Shown piece by piece: positions 50,752-63,699 of a stretch of 64,000 bases of DNA. The stretch is taken from assembly GCF_046630445.1 (NCBI RefSeq), contig NC_092341.1, positions 255,159,501-255,223,500 on the forward strand, in the 5' to 3' direction. The stretch comes from Rutidosis leptorrhynchoides. Its lineage: Eukaryota; Streptophyta; Magnoliopsida; Asterales; Asteraceae. How positions within the stretch are numbered: the first letter of the stretch is position 1; every line of letters begins with the position of its first letter. The position numbers and the translations under genes are program-made. A model generated the notes under the pieces. That model was given only the letters and a program-made list of their open reading frames with translations, did not search any database and was not told where the DNA came from.

Positions 50752-51947
50752 CAAAAAAAAAAAAAAGGCTAGTTGAAGAAAAACCCGAATTCTAATCGGG
50801 TTAACAATGGATGCAAGTCTACTAAGTACAAACTCCATTTCATGGTAGTGTTATTTAATTTAATTTAATTTTTACTATTTTTTCTTATATGTTAAATAAA
50901 ACTTATATTTCATAGAAAATTATATTATATTATATAATTATATAATTATATTATATAATTATCATAATAATTCGATGAGGGGACTACGAGTTTGACAATT
51001 TTTTTATGCCCTTTTTTATGTGTTTTCGATGGGAACATTGTTGGTGATTTTAGCATGATCCAACATTCATTTTAGGGATTGGATTACTATGTTGAAAGTG
51101 TTTTCAAACCATGATACGTTACATGAATTCGGAGAGTGTGGAGTACACGTTCATAAAACGTGAGGTAGTTTGAGGTTTCTTTTGGACTTGGAAATAATGT
51201 TTGGAACTTAAGAAATGCGAATTGGACTTGAAAGAATGCGAAACGCGACTTGAAAGGCTAAACACACTTGAAAATAAGCTTAAACAAAATTTTGATGTGC
51301 AGTAGCTTTAAGCCGCGGCGCGGCTCCTGGGCCCGCGGCGCGGCTTAAGGCATGATTTTCATGTCGAGACTTTTTGCATGTTTTGAAGTCTGGTCCTTTG
51401 TTAGCCCGCGGCGCGACTTAACACTAATTCACTGAAAAGGTGCCTTTTCAACCCAAAAGACACATTCGAACCTCAAACGTTTTGGGGTTGTTCCAGGGCA
51501 TTTAAACTGCGTTTTTTCATGCTTTTAGACCATTTAAAGTCTAAATACATGAATATTAACTTCCAAGTCACTAATAGGTATGAATCAAAGGTTGTGACTT
51601 TTCAATAAACTTTTTGACCCATTATAAATACACTCTTTGAGTATTTGGAAAAGGTTCCAGAATTTTAACCTTTTACATACACTTTCAACTTAAACAATTA
51701 GAAGATAAATCTCTGCAATTGTTTTGATTGTTTTCTTTTAGCCAAGACAACAATCTAGTCTTTGTCTTATCCCAATCGAAACTTCGTGTAACCCGTGGCT
51801 AATTGGGTCAAAATATTCGATTAGGAAAGTGTTCACACGATTCAAAGATTAATCCGGAGTCGGTTCCGTTTCAGGCACGAAGATTACTTATAATCCAAGT
51901 TGATAACATTCTAATCGAATATTTGTGATCACCAAACGGTGAAAGAA
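50752..51947 (+). other. COP2 upstream region (LTR and leader, edges not defined)
   Basis: No ORF. A TATAAATA box at 51623-51630 and the gag start at 51948 place a promoter and leader here. GC-rich palindromes lie at 51311-51347 and 51402-51418. I could not fix the LTR start or the primer-binding site. Confidence 0.45.
51311..51418. repeat. GC-rich palindrome cluster upstream of COP2
   Basis: AGCCGCGGCGCGGCT, CCCGCGGCGCGGCTT and, 60 bp on, CCCGCGGCGCGACTTA, in AT-rich surroundings. Confidence 0.9.
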
Positions 51948-52935
51948 ATGACTTCAAGGTTTGCAAAATTGGAGAAATTTGAAGGGGCAGATTTTAGGAG
52001 ATGGCAAAAGAAGATGCAATTTCTTTTTACCACATTGAAATTGGTTTATGTGTTGTCAACTCCAAGACCCGCTGAATCGGATGACGAGACAATGGAACAT
52101 GCCCGGTTAAGGAGCAAATGGGACAATGATGACTTGATGTGTCGTGGCCACATTCTAAATGGTATGTCCGATGTTTTATTTGATATTTATAATTCGGTTG
52201 AATCGGCAAAGGAACTTTGGGATAAATTGGAGGCCAAGTATATGGCCGAGGATGCGTCTAGCAATAAGTTTATTGTTAGCAATTTCAATAATTATAAGAT
52301 TGTTGATACTATGCCCATCATGGAACAATTTCATGAGATCCTTAGGATCTTGGGGCAATTTACCCAACATAACATAAGTATGGATGAAACTTTCTCAGTT
52401 TCATCCATCATTGATAAATTGCCATCTTCATGGCACGATTTTAAACACACACTCAAACACAAGAAAGAAGATATGAATTTGAATGAGTTGGGTAGTCAAT
52501 TGAGAATTGAGGAATCAATGGGCACAAGATAGTGGCAAAGGGAAGGGTAAAGAAGTGGGATCTTCTTCAATTAACATGATTGAAGATAAATCCCATGGGA
52601 ACAAATACAACAAGAAATCAAACAACAAGAAACGAAAGTTTAATGGCAACAAGAATGCATCCAATAAGAAGGACAAGAAGTCTTGTTGGAGATATGGCAA
52701 ACCCAGTCACTATAAGCGGGATTGCAAAGTCAAGATGGTAGAAGGAGGAAGCACATCGGGTGCGGGCCAAGGATCAAAGGATCATACTCCTAATCAAGGT
52801 CAAATTTCTGACTTTATGACTATTCCAATTAAGAACTATGTTTCACATATTTCTGATGCATTCTATGTACAGGATGATACAATTGGATGGTGGGTAGATT
52901 CTGGTGCAACTTGCCATGTTTGCAAGGACCGTGAA
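51948..52935 (+). pseudogene. gag: COP2 Gag and protease start
   Basis: ATG 51948 (MTSRFAKLEKFEGADFRRWQ). Copia Gag core of DUF4219/UBN2 type: KELWDKLEAKYMAEDASSNKF, FHEILRILGQF, IDKLPSSWHDFKHTLKH. A frameshift near 52520 moves to the frame from 52507. The CCHC knuckle reads CWRYGKPSHYKRDC: the second Cys is Tyr. The protease loop WWVDSGATCHVC (about 52890) keeps its Asp. Another frameshift follows at about 52932. Gag packages RNA and DSG protease would cleave the polyprotein. Copia lineage not assigned. Confidence 0.88.
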
Positions 52936-54150
52936 TGTTCAATACTTTTGTACCAGAAAAGGATGTCTTGCACATGGGCAACGAATCTATTGCTAGTGCT
53001 GTTGGTTATGAAAATGTTGTATTGGAGTTTAGCTCCAGAAAATCTATTACTCTTTATAATATATTGTATGTACCTAACTTACGTAAGAATCTCATATCTA
53101 GTCCCATGTTGAATAAATGTGGGTATAAACAAGTGTTTGAAAGTGAAAAATATATATTGTCTAAGTGTGGTGTGTTTGTTGGTTTTGGGTATTATAACAA
53201 TGGCATGTTCATGCTTAATCTCAAAAATGTTCCTAGGGCCATTAATTCTACTTGCATGATTAGTTCTAGTACTTGTGATTCCGGTTTATGGCATGCTCGT
53301 TTATGTCATGTACATTACAAAAGAATGTATGAAATGTCTAAGGATGACTTAATACCAAGTTTTGATAAACATTTAGATAAATGTAAAACTTGTATGCTAA
53401 CAAAGATCACTAGACAACCTTTTAGAGAAATAAACCGGAAATCATCATTATTAGAACTAATTCATAGTGATCTATTTGATCTTCATGCTACTCCTTCAAT
53501 GGGTAACAAGAAGTAGATGATTACCTTTATAGATGATTCGTCTAGGTATTGCTATGTGTATCTTTTGCATTCTAAAGATGAAGCTTTAGACAAATTTAAA
53601 ATCTATAAAACTGAAGTAGAATTGCAACTTGATTGTTCAATTAAAACATTGTGTACCAACCGAGGTGGCGAGTATTATGACCTGGAATATTTCAATCGAT
53701 AGGAGTGATTCACCAAACCACGGCTCCTTATACGCCACAACAAAATGGCATAGCCGAAAGGAAGAATAGGACACTTAAAGAGATGGTTAACTCCATGTTG
53801 TCTTATTCCAGTTTGAGTGAGGGATTTTGGGGGGAAGCCATGTTAACGGCTTGTTACATTTTGAATAGGGTTCTCAATAAGAATGGGAAGAAGACTCCAT
53901 ATGAACTTTGGTTTAACAAACGTCCAAACTTGCATTACTTGCGAGTTTGGGGATGTAGGGAGGCCGTGAGACTTCCGGAACCCAAAAGGAATATGTTGGG
54001 TGAAAAGGGTACTGATTGCATTTTTATTGGATATGCCGAGCATTCCAAGGCGTATAGATTCTTTGTCATTGATCCAAATGATGCTATTTTGGTTAATACC
54101 GTGATTGAATCTATAGATGCAATATTTGATGAATCTAGGTTCTTATCAAT
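52935..54150 (+). pseudogene. pol: COP2 protease end and integrase
   Basis: It reads PEKDVLHMGNESIASAVG, LYNILYVPNLRKNLIS, then the integrase zinc region LWHARLCHVHYKRM and CKTCMLTKITRQPF, and core [33 protein letters not shown] and [21 protein letters not shown] at 53514-53516 (KK*MITF) and a frameshift near 53697 break it. The conserved [19 protein letters not shown] and [15 protein letters not shown] tail is present. Confidence 0.9.
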
Positions 54151-55212
54151 ACCTAAACCAAAGGATATGAAACCTATTGCAAGTACCTCCCAAGGTGCTC
54201 AATTGGAAGAAATTCCAAATGAGACTTATGAGCCACGTAGAGGGAGTAGAAAAAGAACTCCTAAATCAGATGGTGAGGATTTCCAACTATTCTTGGTTGA
54301 AGGAACTAGAAATAGTTTTATATCTCAACTTCATTATTGTTATAATATTGAGGAGGATCCGAGGACATATGATGAGGCCATGAGGTCTCGTGACGTTGCC
54401 TTTTGGAAAGAGGCAATCCGTGACGAGATAGACTATATCATGGAAAATAATACATGGGTTGTAGTTGATTTGCCTCCCGGTTGCAAACCTCTGGGCAACA
54501 AGTGGATCTTCAAAAGGAAGATGAAAGTTGATGGATCGGTTGATAAGTTTAAAGCACGTTTGGTCATACAAGGTTTTAGGCAAAAGGAGGGTATTGACTA
54601 TTTTGATACCAATGCTCCGGTTGCGCGTATCACCACCATTAGATTGTTGATTTCGCTTGTGTCGATTCACAATCTTGTTATTTACCAAATGGACGTAAAA
54701 ACCACTTTTCTTAACGGTGATTTGGAGGAGGAGGTGTACATGAGATAACCGGAAGGATTTGTCATGTCAGGACAAGAGACGAAGGTGTGCAAGTTGATTA
54801 AGTCCTTGTATGGACTTAAGCAAGCACCAAAGCAATGGCATCAAAAGTTTGATGATGTCATTTTATCTCATGGCTTTATGATCAACTAATCAGATAAGTG
54901 TGTGTATAGCAAATTTGATCACAAGGGAAATAGTGTGATTATTTGCTTGTATGTGGATGACATGTTGATCTTTAGTACTAACCAAGATCAAGTTGATAAG
55001 ACCAAACAATTTTTGTCATCTAAGTTTTCAATGAAGGATATGGGGGTTGCGGATGTGATTCTTGGGATAAGGATCATTCGTGATGACAATGGTATCACGA
55101 TAACTCAATCTCATTATATTGAAAAGATTCTCAAGAAGTTCAATCTTGAGGATACCTCCCCGGTAAGTACTCCCATTGATCCTACTCTTAAGCTCTTACC
55201 CAATATGGGTTC
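54150..55212 (+). pseudogene. pol: COP2 reverse transcriptase (cut by LTR-F)
   Basis: It follows integrase in frame: a Ser/Lys linker, then [71 protein letters not shown] and the catalytic box CLYVDDMLIFS (about 54950). Stops at 54747 (VYMR*PEGF) and about 54888 (FMIN*SDKC). Reading ends at LKLLPNMG, where LTR-F starts at 55213. RNase H and the 3' LTR must lie beyond 64000. Confidence 0.9.
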
Positions 55213-55312
55213 TGTAAGACCCTAATCTTCATTGTACAGCAGGGTATATATGGTACATAGCGTGTGGGTGAAGTTGTGTAATCAAACAGAAGTCAGAAGC
55301 TGAGCTAGGCTA

Positions 55313-55352
55313 GGTGCGCTCAGCGCACACCTATTGGTGCGCGCCGCGCACT
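55313..55352. repeat. GC-rich palindromes in LTR-F
   Basis: GTGCGCTCAGCGCAC and GTGCGCGCCGCGCAC, two hairpins separated by CTATTG, in AT-rich U3. Confidence 0.9.
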
Positions 55353-55463
55353 GTTCACTGTAGCCAGATTCAGCCCTTTTATTCAGATATTTTGATGGGC
55401 ATTTTGGTAATTTCACTTGCGGACGAGTTAAAGGCCAGTTGGTCAGTTTGTGGAGTATCCATA

Positions 55464-57507
55464 CGATAAATTTTTTTTTTTATAATACATATTTACGCGC
55501 CAATTAAATATGTAAACCATTCCACGAGTTCCATTTAAATGTACAACAATTTAAATGTTCACTAAAGGCACGAAGGCCATTAATTAAGTTTAATACAAGT
55601 TTGACCCACTACAATGATAGTTTATAATCCAAACGACACTCGAGCATAGTTTGGGACTAAACTACCCATAACGTCAGGCCAACTTCAAAAGCTATCCCAA
55701 AAGCACTCCTTGTCAACATAAACGAGAGACAACTAATCCAACCGTATGCCCTTACCCTTGTCCAAGCTGGAACCTATAAAATGGTAAACAACGAGAGGGT
55801 AAGCAATGCTTAGTGAGTGCAACAATTATAATACATACATATATATAACCTATCCATTCGCAATCACAATACCAAATACCTCATACGAACTTGTAACTCA
55901 AAAGCATGTCAACATAAACGTAACACCAACAAGTCGTACATTATCACGCCACTTAATTAGCATATACTCAACTCAACATATATATATAATATGCTAAACA
56001 AATCAACAATCTCAATATGGTTAACCAATAACGCTATGGTGCTACCGGCTCGTGGTTCACACCATACGCTTGAGTCATACTCTTTTATAGTGCTACCGGC
56101 TCGTGGTTCACACTCGATGCTACCGGCTCGTGGTTCACATCTTAGTTTATAGTGCTACCGGCTCATGGTTCACATTCGATGCTACCGGCTCGTGGTTCAC
56201 ATCTTAGTTTATAGTGCTACCGGCTCGTGGTTCACACTCGATGCTACCGGCTCGTGGTTCACATCCCATCCCACACATGTTATGGCACTACCGGCTCGGT
56301 GGTTCATACCATAACATTCACAAATAAACACGCCATATACATGAACGCATAATTATTCCACTCACCTTGTCACAAGGATGATGATTTAGCACTTTCGAGC
56401 TTTAACGCAATGTACCTAAATCATTAAGTGCACATTCAATTTCACAACTAGTGGGATTAACCACAATACTCCCACTTGAGCATTTAATGACCCAATTTGC
56501 ATTAAATGACTCAACTACTCACAACCGCCCATAAATGGCCAAGACTCGAATTTAATCACTAAGACTAGTGAATTAAAGTCTATTAACTTCAATTAACACA
56601 AAACTTTGGGTAATCCATACCCATTTCATCTAATTAGGTCAACTAGTACATCTTGACCCATTTTATATTACATAGACTCACAATCGAGTCAAACTTACCC
56701 ATTAACACTTCTTTCATAAACCTTAAAGTGTTTTAATGCTTGCAACACCTTTGACACTTACAAACCTCATTTCATTAGACCAAAACCCTAGATTATGGTA
56801 ATTAGGGTTTCCTTTCAACAATCTAACCCAAGATCCACCCATTTATCCCTCAAATGGGTCATACAAACCCCACATGAACCAAACCCTAGCTTAAACAAAA
56901 TAAAACTCAAAACATAGAGTTAAGACTTACCAATACAATCACAACATAGCTAGAGACGTAGGGAACAACTTTAAAACTTGGATTCGGGTGAGATTTGGTC
57001 TCCTTCTTCTCCAAGTGAGCTTTTTCTCACTAAACCCTAACTCTTTCTCTCTCTAAATTGAATGTGGTGTAGGTGAAGATGTGTTAAATGAGTTAGGATA
57101 ACTCATTTATCAGTTTTCTAGATCTAAAACCGTCCACAAGTGAAAAGACTTAAACACCCCCAAAGATGCCATTTAAATTGGGTCAAATTTGTCAAACAGC
57201 GACCTCTGTCGCGTTTCGCGACAACCTGTCGCATAACGCGACGCCCAAACGTGACAAACCACCACAGAACGCGATAACCTCGACAGAACTGGGCTTCTGG
57301 AGCTGTCGCGTTCCAGCCCACTCTGTCGTGTTTCACGACGCACCAGGACGCGATGAAACTCACTCAGACGCGACAGAAGGCCTGATCAAACCATTTTCCA
57401 ATATTTTCACACCTTAAACTAAAATAAACGATCATAGATGCAATAATAAATGTACACGAGGTTAATTACGCACCTTAAGTCATATTCGAGGAAAACGGGA
57501 TGTTACA
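55464..57507 (-). repeat. GYP-G 3' LTR
   Basis: 2,044 bp. GC-rich GTCGCG palindromes (57198-57386). Predicted intron on the minus strand 56365-55774 (donor CAAG|GTGAGTGG, acceptor TTTTATAG) holding an 8-copy CTACCGGCTCGTGGTTC array (56038-56310). The terminal A/T run is about 13 nt. Confidence 0.9.
56038..56310. repeat. CTACCGGCTCGTGGTTC array in GYP-G 3' LTR
   Basis: Eight units at about 26-53-bp spacing, alternating GTGCTACCGGCTCGTGGTT and GATGCTACCGGCTCGTGGT forms. Matched by 61255-61527 in the 5' LTR and, in reverse, by LTR-F 63245-63440. Confidence 0.95.
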
Positions 57508-57522
57508 ACTCTCCCCCACTTG
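57508..57522 (-). other. GYP-G polypurine tract
   Basis: AAGTGGGGGAGAGT on the minus strand directly before the 3' LTR start at 57507. Confidence 0.85.
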
Positions 57523-57529
57523 AATCGGA

Positions 57530-60500
57530 GCGCGTCCTCGCGATCCAAGCCGCAGTGACAAGAAGGAAGATAAACCAACACAAACTCTTCGGGCTCCCAA
57601 GTAAACTCGGAACCCTTACTACGACGCCATTGAACTTTAAAAGTCCTAACCTCTTTATGTCTCAACCTTTTGACCTTCTCATCAAGTATGGCAATCGGTT
57701 CCTCAATATATTCTAACTTATTGTTTAGCTCGATTTCTTCTAATGGCATCCAAGAAGAATCATCCACAAGACACTTACGGAGATGGGAAACATGGAATGT
57801 ATCATGGATCCCTGCAAGCTCTTCGGGTAATTCCAAATGATACGCAACTTCACCAACGCGAGCTAAAACTTTAAACGGCCCAATAAACCGAGGAGCTAAC
57901 TTTCCCTATTTTCGAAATCGAATAATACCTTTCCATGGCGAAACTTTGAGCATCACCATGTCACCTTCTTGAAATTCGATCGTTCATCTACGTTTATCGG
58001 CATACGACTTTTGCCTATCTTGAGCCTTCTTCAAATGCTCTCGAATCATAGCAATCTTACTATTCGTCTCTAAGACCAAATCGGTACTCCCGATTTCCTT
58101 TTTGTCCCACTTCACCCCAATAAATCGGGGTTCGACATTTACGCCCATAAAGCATCTCATAAGGTGGCATCCCGATACTAGTATGATAACTATTATTGTA
58201 CGAGAATTCCACCAAAGGCAAGTGCTCGTCCCTACTACCACCAAAATCGATAATACATGCCCGTAACATATCCTCCAAAGTTTGACTCGTACGTTCGGTT
58301 TGACCGTCCGTTTGAGGATGATATGTCGTGCTTAACTTCAATTGCGTACCCATATCTTCATGAAACTTTTCCCAAAACCGAGATGTAAAACGAGTATCTC
58401 GATCCGAAACAATCGATATAGGAACACCGTATCGAGAGACGACTTCTTTGATAAACAACTTAGCCAAGGTCTCCAACGATATCGCTTCTTTAATGGGAAG
58501 AAACAAAGCACTTTTCGTCAATCGATCAACTATAACCCAAATCGAATCAAATTGGGTTCTCGCCGTTTTAGGTAACTTTGTGATGAAATCCATGGTAATG
58601 TGCTCCCATTTCAATTTCGGGATTTCTAACGGTTGTAACTTACCATACGGCTTTTGGTGCTCGGCCTTAACTTGCAAACACGTGACGCATTGCTCAACAT
58701 ACTTCACAACCTCACGTTTCATGCCCGGCCACCAATAATCATTCCTTAAATCAAGATACATTTTCGTTGCGCCCGGATGAATGGAATACTTTGACTTATG
58801 TGCTTCATCAAGTAGCACTCGTCGATAATCTCCCATCTTAGGCACCCACACTCTTCCTTGAAAAGACAACAAACCCTGCGAGCCCATAGTAATGAACTCC
58901 GATTGTCCCACAATTCGCTCCGCATGCTTGTTGTGAACGTAAGCCTCTATTTGAATCACGCCGAGTTTTTCAAGAAAATCGTTAGTAATAATCATACGTA
59001 ACAATCCCAATCGTAACGCAGGGTGATGACTCTTTCGACTTAACGCATCCGCGACCACATTCGCCTTGCCCGGATGATAAAGTATCTCACAATCATAGTC
59101 TTTTACCACATCCATCCACCTACGTTGACGATAATTCAAATCTCGTTGATTAAAGAGATGTTTCAAACTCTTATGATCCGAATAAATCGTACACTTGACA
59201 CCATACAAGTAATGGCGCCAAATTTTCAACGCATGCACAACCGCCGCCAACTCAAGATCATGAGTCGGATATCTCGTCTCGTGTTCCTTTAATTGTCGAG
59301 AGGCATAAGCGATGACTTTACCTCTTTGCATTAGAACACACCCGAGTCCATTTAACGAAGCATCACAATAAACCGTCATGTCTTCCACCCCTTCCGGCAA
59401 AACTAACACCGGAGCTTGACACAACTTCTCTTTTAGCAATTGAAAGGCAATTTCTTGCTCGTCCTCCCAATTAAATCTCGCGTTCTTCCTCGTCAACTTT
59501 GTCAATGAAGAAGCGATCTTAGAAAAGTCTTGGATAAACCGACGATAATAACCGGCCAATCCAAGAAAACTTCGGACCTCCGTAGACGTAGTCGGTTGTC
59601 TCCAACTCTTCACCGTTTCTATCTTCCCCGGATCCACTTGAATACCCTCCTTGTTCACAATATGACCAAGGAATTGAACCTCCCTTAGCCAAAATTCACA
59701 TTTTGAGAACTTAGCATACAACTTCTCCTTTCGTAATGTCTTTAATACATCACGCAAATGACGTTCATGCTTGTTCATACTTTTCGAGTAGACTACTATG
59801 TCGTCAATGAACACAATCACCGACTTGTCCAACATAGGTTGGCACACTCGGTTCATAAGATCCATGAATGCCGCAGGTGCATTAGACCAAAAGGCATAAC
59901 TACAAACTCGAAATGCCCATAACGAGTTCGAAAAGCCATTTTCTCAATATCTTCCTCACGGACCCGCATTTGGTGATAGCCGGACCGTAGGTCGATCTTA
60001 GAGAAATACGTTGCACCTTGGAGTTGGTCAAACAAATCGTCAATCTGAGGTAATGGATAACGATTCTTGATCGTCACTTTATTTAACTCCCGATAATCGA
60101 TGCACATCCGCATACTACCATCCTTCTTTTTCACGAATAAAACCGGAGCGCCCCATGGCGAAGCACTCGGTTGAATAAAACCCTTCTCAAGCAACTCTTG
60201 GGTTTGATTTAACAACTCTTGCATTTCCGTTGGTACTAAACGATAAGGAGTTTTAGCAATGGGAGTAGCTCCCGGAACCAACTCAATGCGAAATTCAACT
60301 TGTCTTTTTGCCGGAACACCCGGTAACTCATCCGGAAAAACATCTTCGAAATCACTAACCACCGGAATTTCACGAATAGGTGGTGGCTCATCACGAGTAT
60401 CAACAACATGGGCAAGAAAAGCCAAGCCACCACTAACAAGAAAACGACGTGCCTGCACAAAAGAACATATCGGCACAAGTCTTCTTCGCTTATCACCATG

Positions 60501-60623
60501 AATAATTAGCTCTCCCCCACTTGGGGTTTTCACACGAATAGATTTTTCATGGCATACAATATCGGCTCTATTATGATCGAGCCAATCCATACCAACAACG
60601 ATATCAAAATCTCCCAAAGTCAT
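57530..60623 (-). pseudogene. pol: GYP-G pol: protease remnant, RT, RNase H, integrase, chromodomain-like tail
   Basis: It starts at the protease C-terminus ([19 protein letters not shown]), so the DTG active site is gone. RT follows ([38 protein letters not shown]), with a frameshift near 59865 at MPFGL. RNase H ([38 protein letters not shown]), integrase ([59 protein letters not shown]) and a frameshift near 58090. Stops near 57984 and 57910, then HDTFHVSHLRKC and the tail VQWRRSKGSEFTWEPEEF. A chromovirus, related to but distinct from TEK1. Confidence 0.9.
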
Positions 60624-60682
60624 CGGGATAAGATCAATCTTAAAGTTTTCGGCACCAAAAACAACATCACAATTATTACATA

Positions 60683-62703
60683 TGATAAATTTTTTTTTTT
60701 ATAATACACATTAACGCGCCAATTAAATATGTAAACCATTCCACGAGTTCCATTTAAACGTACAACAATTTAAATGTTCACTAAAGGCACGAAGGCCATT
60801 AATTAAGTTTAATACAAGTTTGACCCACTACAATGATAGTTTATAATCCAAACGACACTCGAGCATGGTTTGGGGCCTAAACTACCCATAACGTCAGGTC
60901 AACTTCAAAAGCTATCCCAAAAGCACTCCTTGTCAACATCAACGGGAGACAACTAATCCAACCGTATGCCCTTACCCTTGTCCAAGACGGAACCTATAAA
61001 ATGGTAAACAACGAGAGGGTAAGCAATGCTTAGTGAGTGTAACAATTATACATACATATATATAACCTATTCATTCGCAATCACATTACCAAATACCTCA
61101 TACGAACTTGTAACTCAAAAGCATGTCAACATAAACGTAACACCAACAAGTCGTACATTATCATGCCACTTTATTAGCATATACTCAACTCAACATATAT
61201 ATATAATATGCTAAACAAATCAACAATCTCAATATGGTTAACCAATAGCGCTATGGTGCTACCGGCTCGTGGTTCACATCATACGCTTGAGTCATACTCT
61301 TTTATAGTGCTACCGGCTCGTGGTTCACACTCGATGCTATCGGCTCGTGGTTCACATCTTAGTTTATAGTGCTACCGGCTCGTGGTTCACACTCGATGCT
61401 ACCGGCTCGTGGTTCACATCTTAGTTTATAGTGCTACCGGCTCGTGGTTCACACTCGATGCTACCGGTTAGTGGTTCACATCCCATCCCACACATGTTAT
61501 GGCACTACCGGCTCGGTGGTTCATACCATAACATTCACAAATAAACACGCCATATACATGAACGCATAATTATTCGACTCACCTTGTCACAAGGATGATG
61601 ATTTAGCACTTCCGAACTTCAACGCAATGTACCTAAATCATTAAGTGAACATTCAATTTCACAACTAGTGGGATTAACCACAATACTCCCACTTGAGCAT
61701 TTAATGACCCAATTTTCATTAAATGACTCAACTACTCACAACCGCCCATAAATGGCCAAGACTCGACTTTAATCACTAAGACTAGTGAATTAAAGTCTAT
61801 TAACTTCAATTAACACAAAACTTAGGGTAATCCATACCCATTTCATCTAATTAGGTCAACTAGTACATCTTGACCCATTTTATATTACATAGACTCACAA
61901 TCGAGTCAAACTTACCCATTAACACTTCTTTCATAAACCTTAAAGTGTTTTAATGCTTACAACACCTTTGACACTTACAAACCTCATTTCATTAGACCAA
62001 AAACCATAGATTATGGTAACTAGGGTTTCCTTTCAACAATTTAACCCAAGATCCACCCATTTATCCCTCAAATGGGTCATACAAACCCCACATGAACCAA
62101 ACCCTAGCTTAAACAAAATAAAACTCAAAACATAGAGTTAAGACTTACCAATACAATCACAACGTAGCTAGAGACGTAGGGAACAACTTTAAAACTTGGA
62201 TTCGGGTGAGATTTGGTCTCCTTCTTCTCCAAGTGAGCTTTCTCTCACTATACCCTAACTCTTTCTCTCTCTAAATTGAATGTGGTGTAGGTGAAGATGT
62301 GTTAAATGAGTTAGGATAACTCATTTATCAGTTTTCTAGATCTAAAACCGTCCACAAGTGAAAAGACTTAAACACCCCCAAAGATGCCATTTAAATTGGG
62401 TCAAATTTGTCAAACGGCGACATCTGTCGCGTTTCTAGACAACCTGTCGCGTAACGCGACGCCCAAATGTGACAAACCACCACAGAACGCGATAACCTCG
62501 ACAGAACTGGGGTTCTGGAGCTGTCGCGTTCCAGCCCACCAGGACGCGATGAAACTCACTCAGACGCGACAGAAGGCCTGATCAAACCATTTTCCAATAT
62601 TTTCACACCTTAAACTAAAATAAACGATCATAGATGCAATAATAAACGTACACGAGGTTAATTACGCACCTTAAGTCATATTCAAGGAAAACGGGATGTT
62701 ACA
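60683..62703 (-). repeat. GYP-G 5' LTR
   Basis: 2,021 bp. Same predicted intron (61582-60994) and array (61255-61527) as the 3' copy. GC palindromes at 62416-62575, shorter by one GTCGTG/CACGAC unit. Joins pol directly at 60682. Confidence 0.9.
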
Positions 62704-63191
62704 TTGATTTTGGGTGTTCTTGGGTAAGATGGAGTCATGAAGACTCAATGGTAACTAACCTAGGGTTTTAAAGTGTTAATTGATGTTTATGAGTCCTAAT
62801 TGGTTAGTTAATTACTAGCACACCTAGTTAATTAGTAAATGGGTGTTACATGGGTTAGTAGATAACCCGAAATGGGTGTGTTGACTTTAAACTAGTCAAA
62901 GGGCTAATGATTGACCAAATTGGGAAATATGGGTATGAAATACCATTAATTGTGTAATGGTTAGTGTTGTTGGACCTTAATCACTAGCTTTTAAGTGATT
63001 GATGATGGTCTTGACCCTTAAAGGGCAGTTTTGGTGAAAATGGGGCACTTAATGCATTTAAGTCATTAAATGCACATAAGTGAAAGTGTTGGTATTTAGT
63101 CCAACAAGTTTGTTTGTTGATCGAGTACTTATTATATTAGGTACCTTGCTTTGAAGCTTGAGGAGGTATAAATCATCACCAAATCGTTAAG

Positions 63192-63699
63192 GTGAGTGGA
63201 ATGATTATATGCATATCTATGTAATGTATTTATTTGTATGCTATGGTATGAACCAAAGAGCCGGTAGTGCTATAGTATGGGTGTGAACCAAAGAGCCGGT
63301 AGCACCTTAGCGTTGTTATAGTGTGAACCAAAGAGCCGGTAGCACTCTAGCGTGAGTATGACTCGAGTTGTGATGTGAACCAAAGAGCCGGTAGCATCAT
63401 GACAAATGCGTATGGTGTGAACAAAAGAGCCGGTTGCACCATGACGCGAGAATGGTTAACCATGGTTATGTATTGTTTGTAGCATATTATATTATGTCGA
63501 TTATATGTTATTAATTACGCTAGTAGCGATTTGTTGGAGATTATTAGCTTTGTACTTGAGATGGTATGCTAATTGTATTGCTAGCGTGCATGCGGTATAT
63601 GTGTAAGTGATTGTAAGTAAGTATATTATATATATATATGGGTATAATTATTGCATTCACTAAGCTTTGCTTACCCTCTCGTTGTTTATCTTTTTATAG
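63192..63699 (+). other. Predicted LTR leader intron in LTR-F
   Basis: Donor TTAAG|GTGAGTGG at 63192 and acceptor TTTTTATAG ending 63699 (508 nt). A TAAGC-TTT-GCTTA stem-loop lies about 35 nt upstream of the acceptor, as in GYP-G. The five-copy motif array lies inside. Confidence 0.45.
63245..63440. repeat. GAACCAAAGAGCCGGTAGC array in LTR-F
   Basis: Five units at about 40-50-bp spacing; the fifth reads GAACAAAAGAGCCGGTTGC. Homologous to the GYP-G array. Confidence 0.95.

Larger units (their letters stand above)
55464..62703 (-). mobile_element. GYP-G: minus-strand chromovirus lacking gag and primer site
   Basis: LTRs 62703-60683 (5') and 57507-55464 (3'), TGTAACATCCCG start, about 97% alike by eye. 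Pol reads on the minus strand between them. The 5' LTR joins pol directly inside the protease: gag, the primer site and the protease active site are deleted. The polypurine tract AAGTGGGGGAGAGT lies at 57508-57522. No matching target duplication: the right flank is TTGAT, the left CCATA, so one boundary is uncertain. Confidence 0.85.

Noticed and set aside
57166-57417. Overlapping ORFs on both strands over the GTCGCG cluster
   Set aside because: GC-rich palindromes remove stops in several frames; no protein signal.
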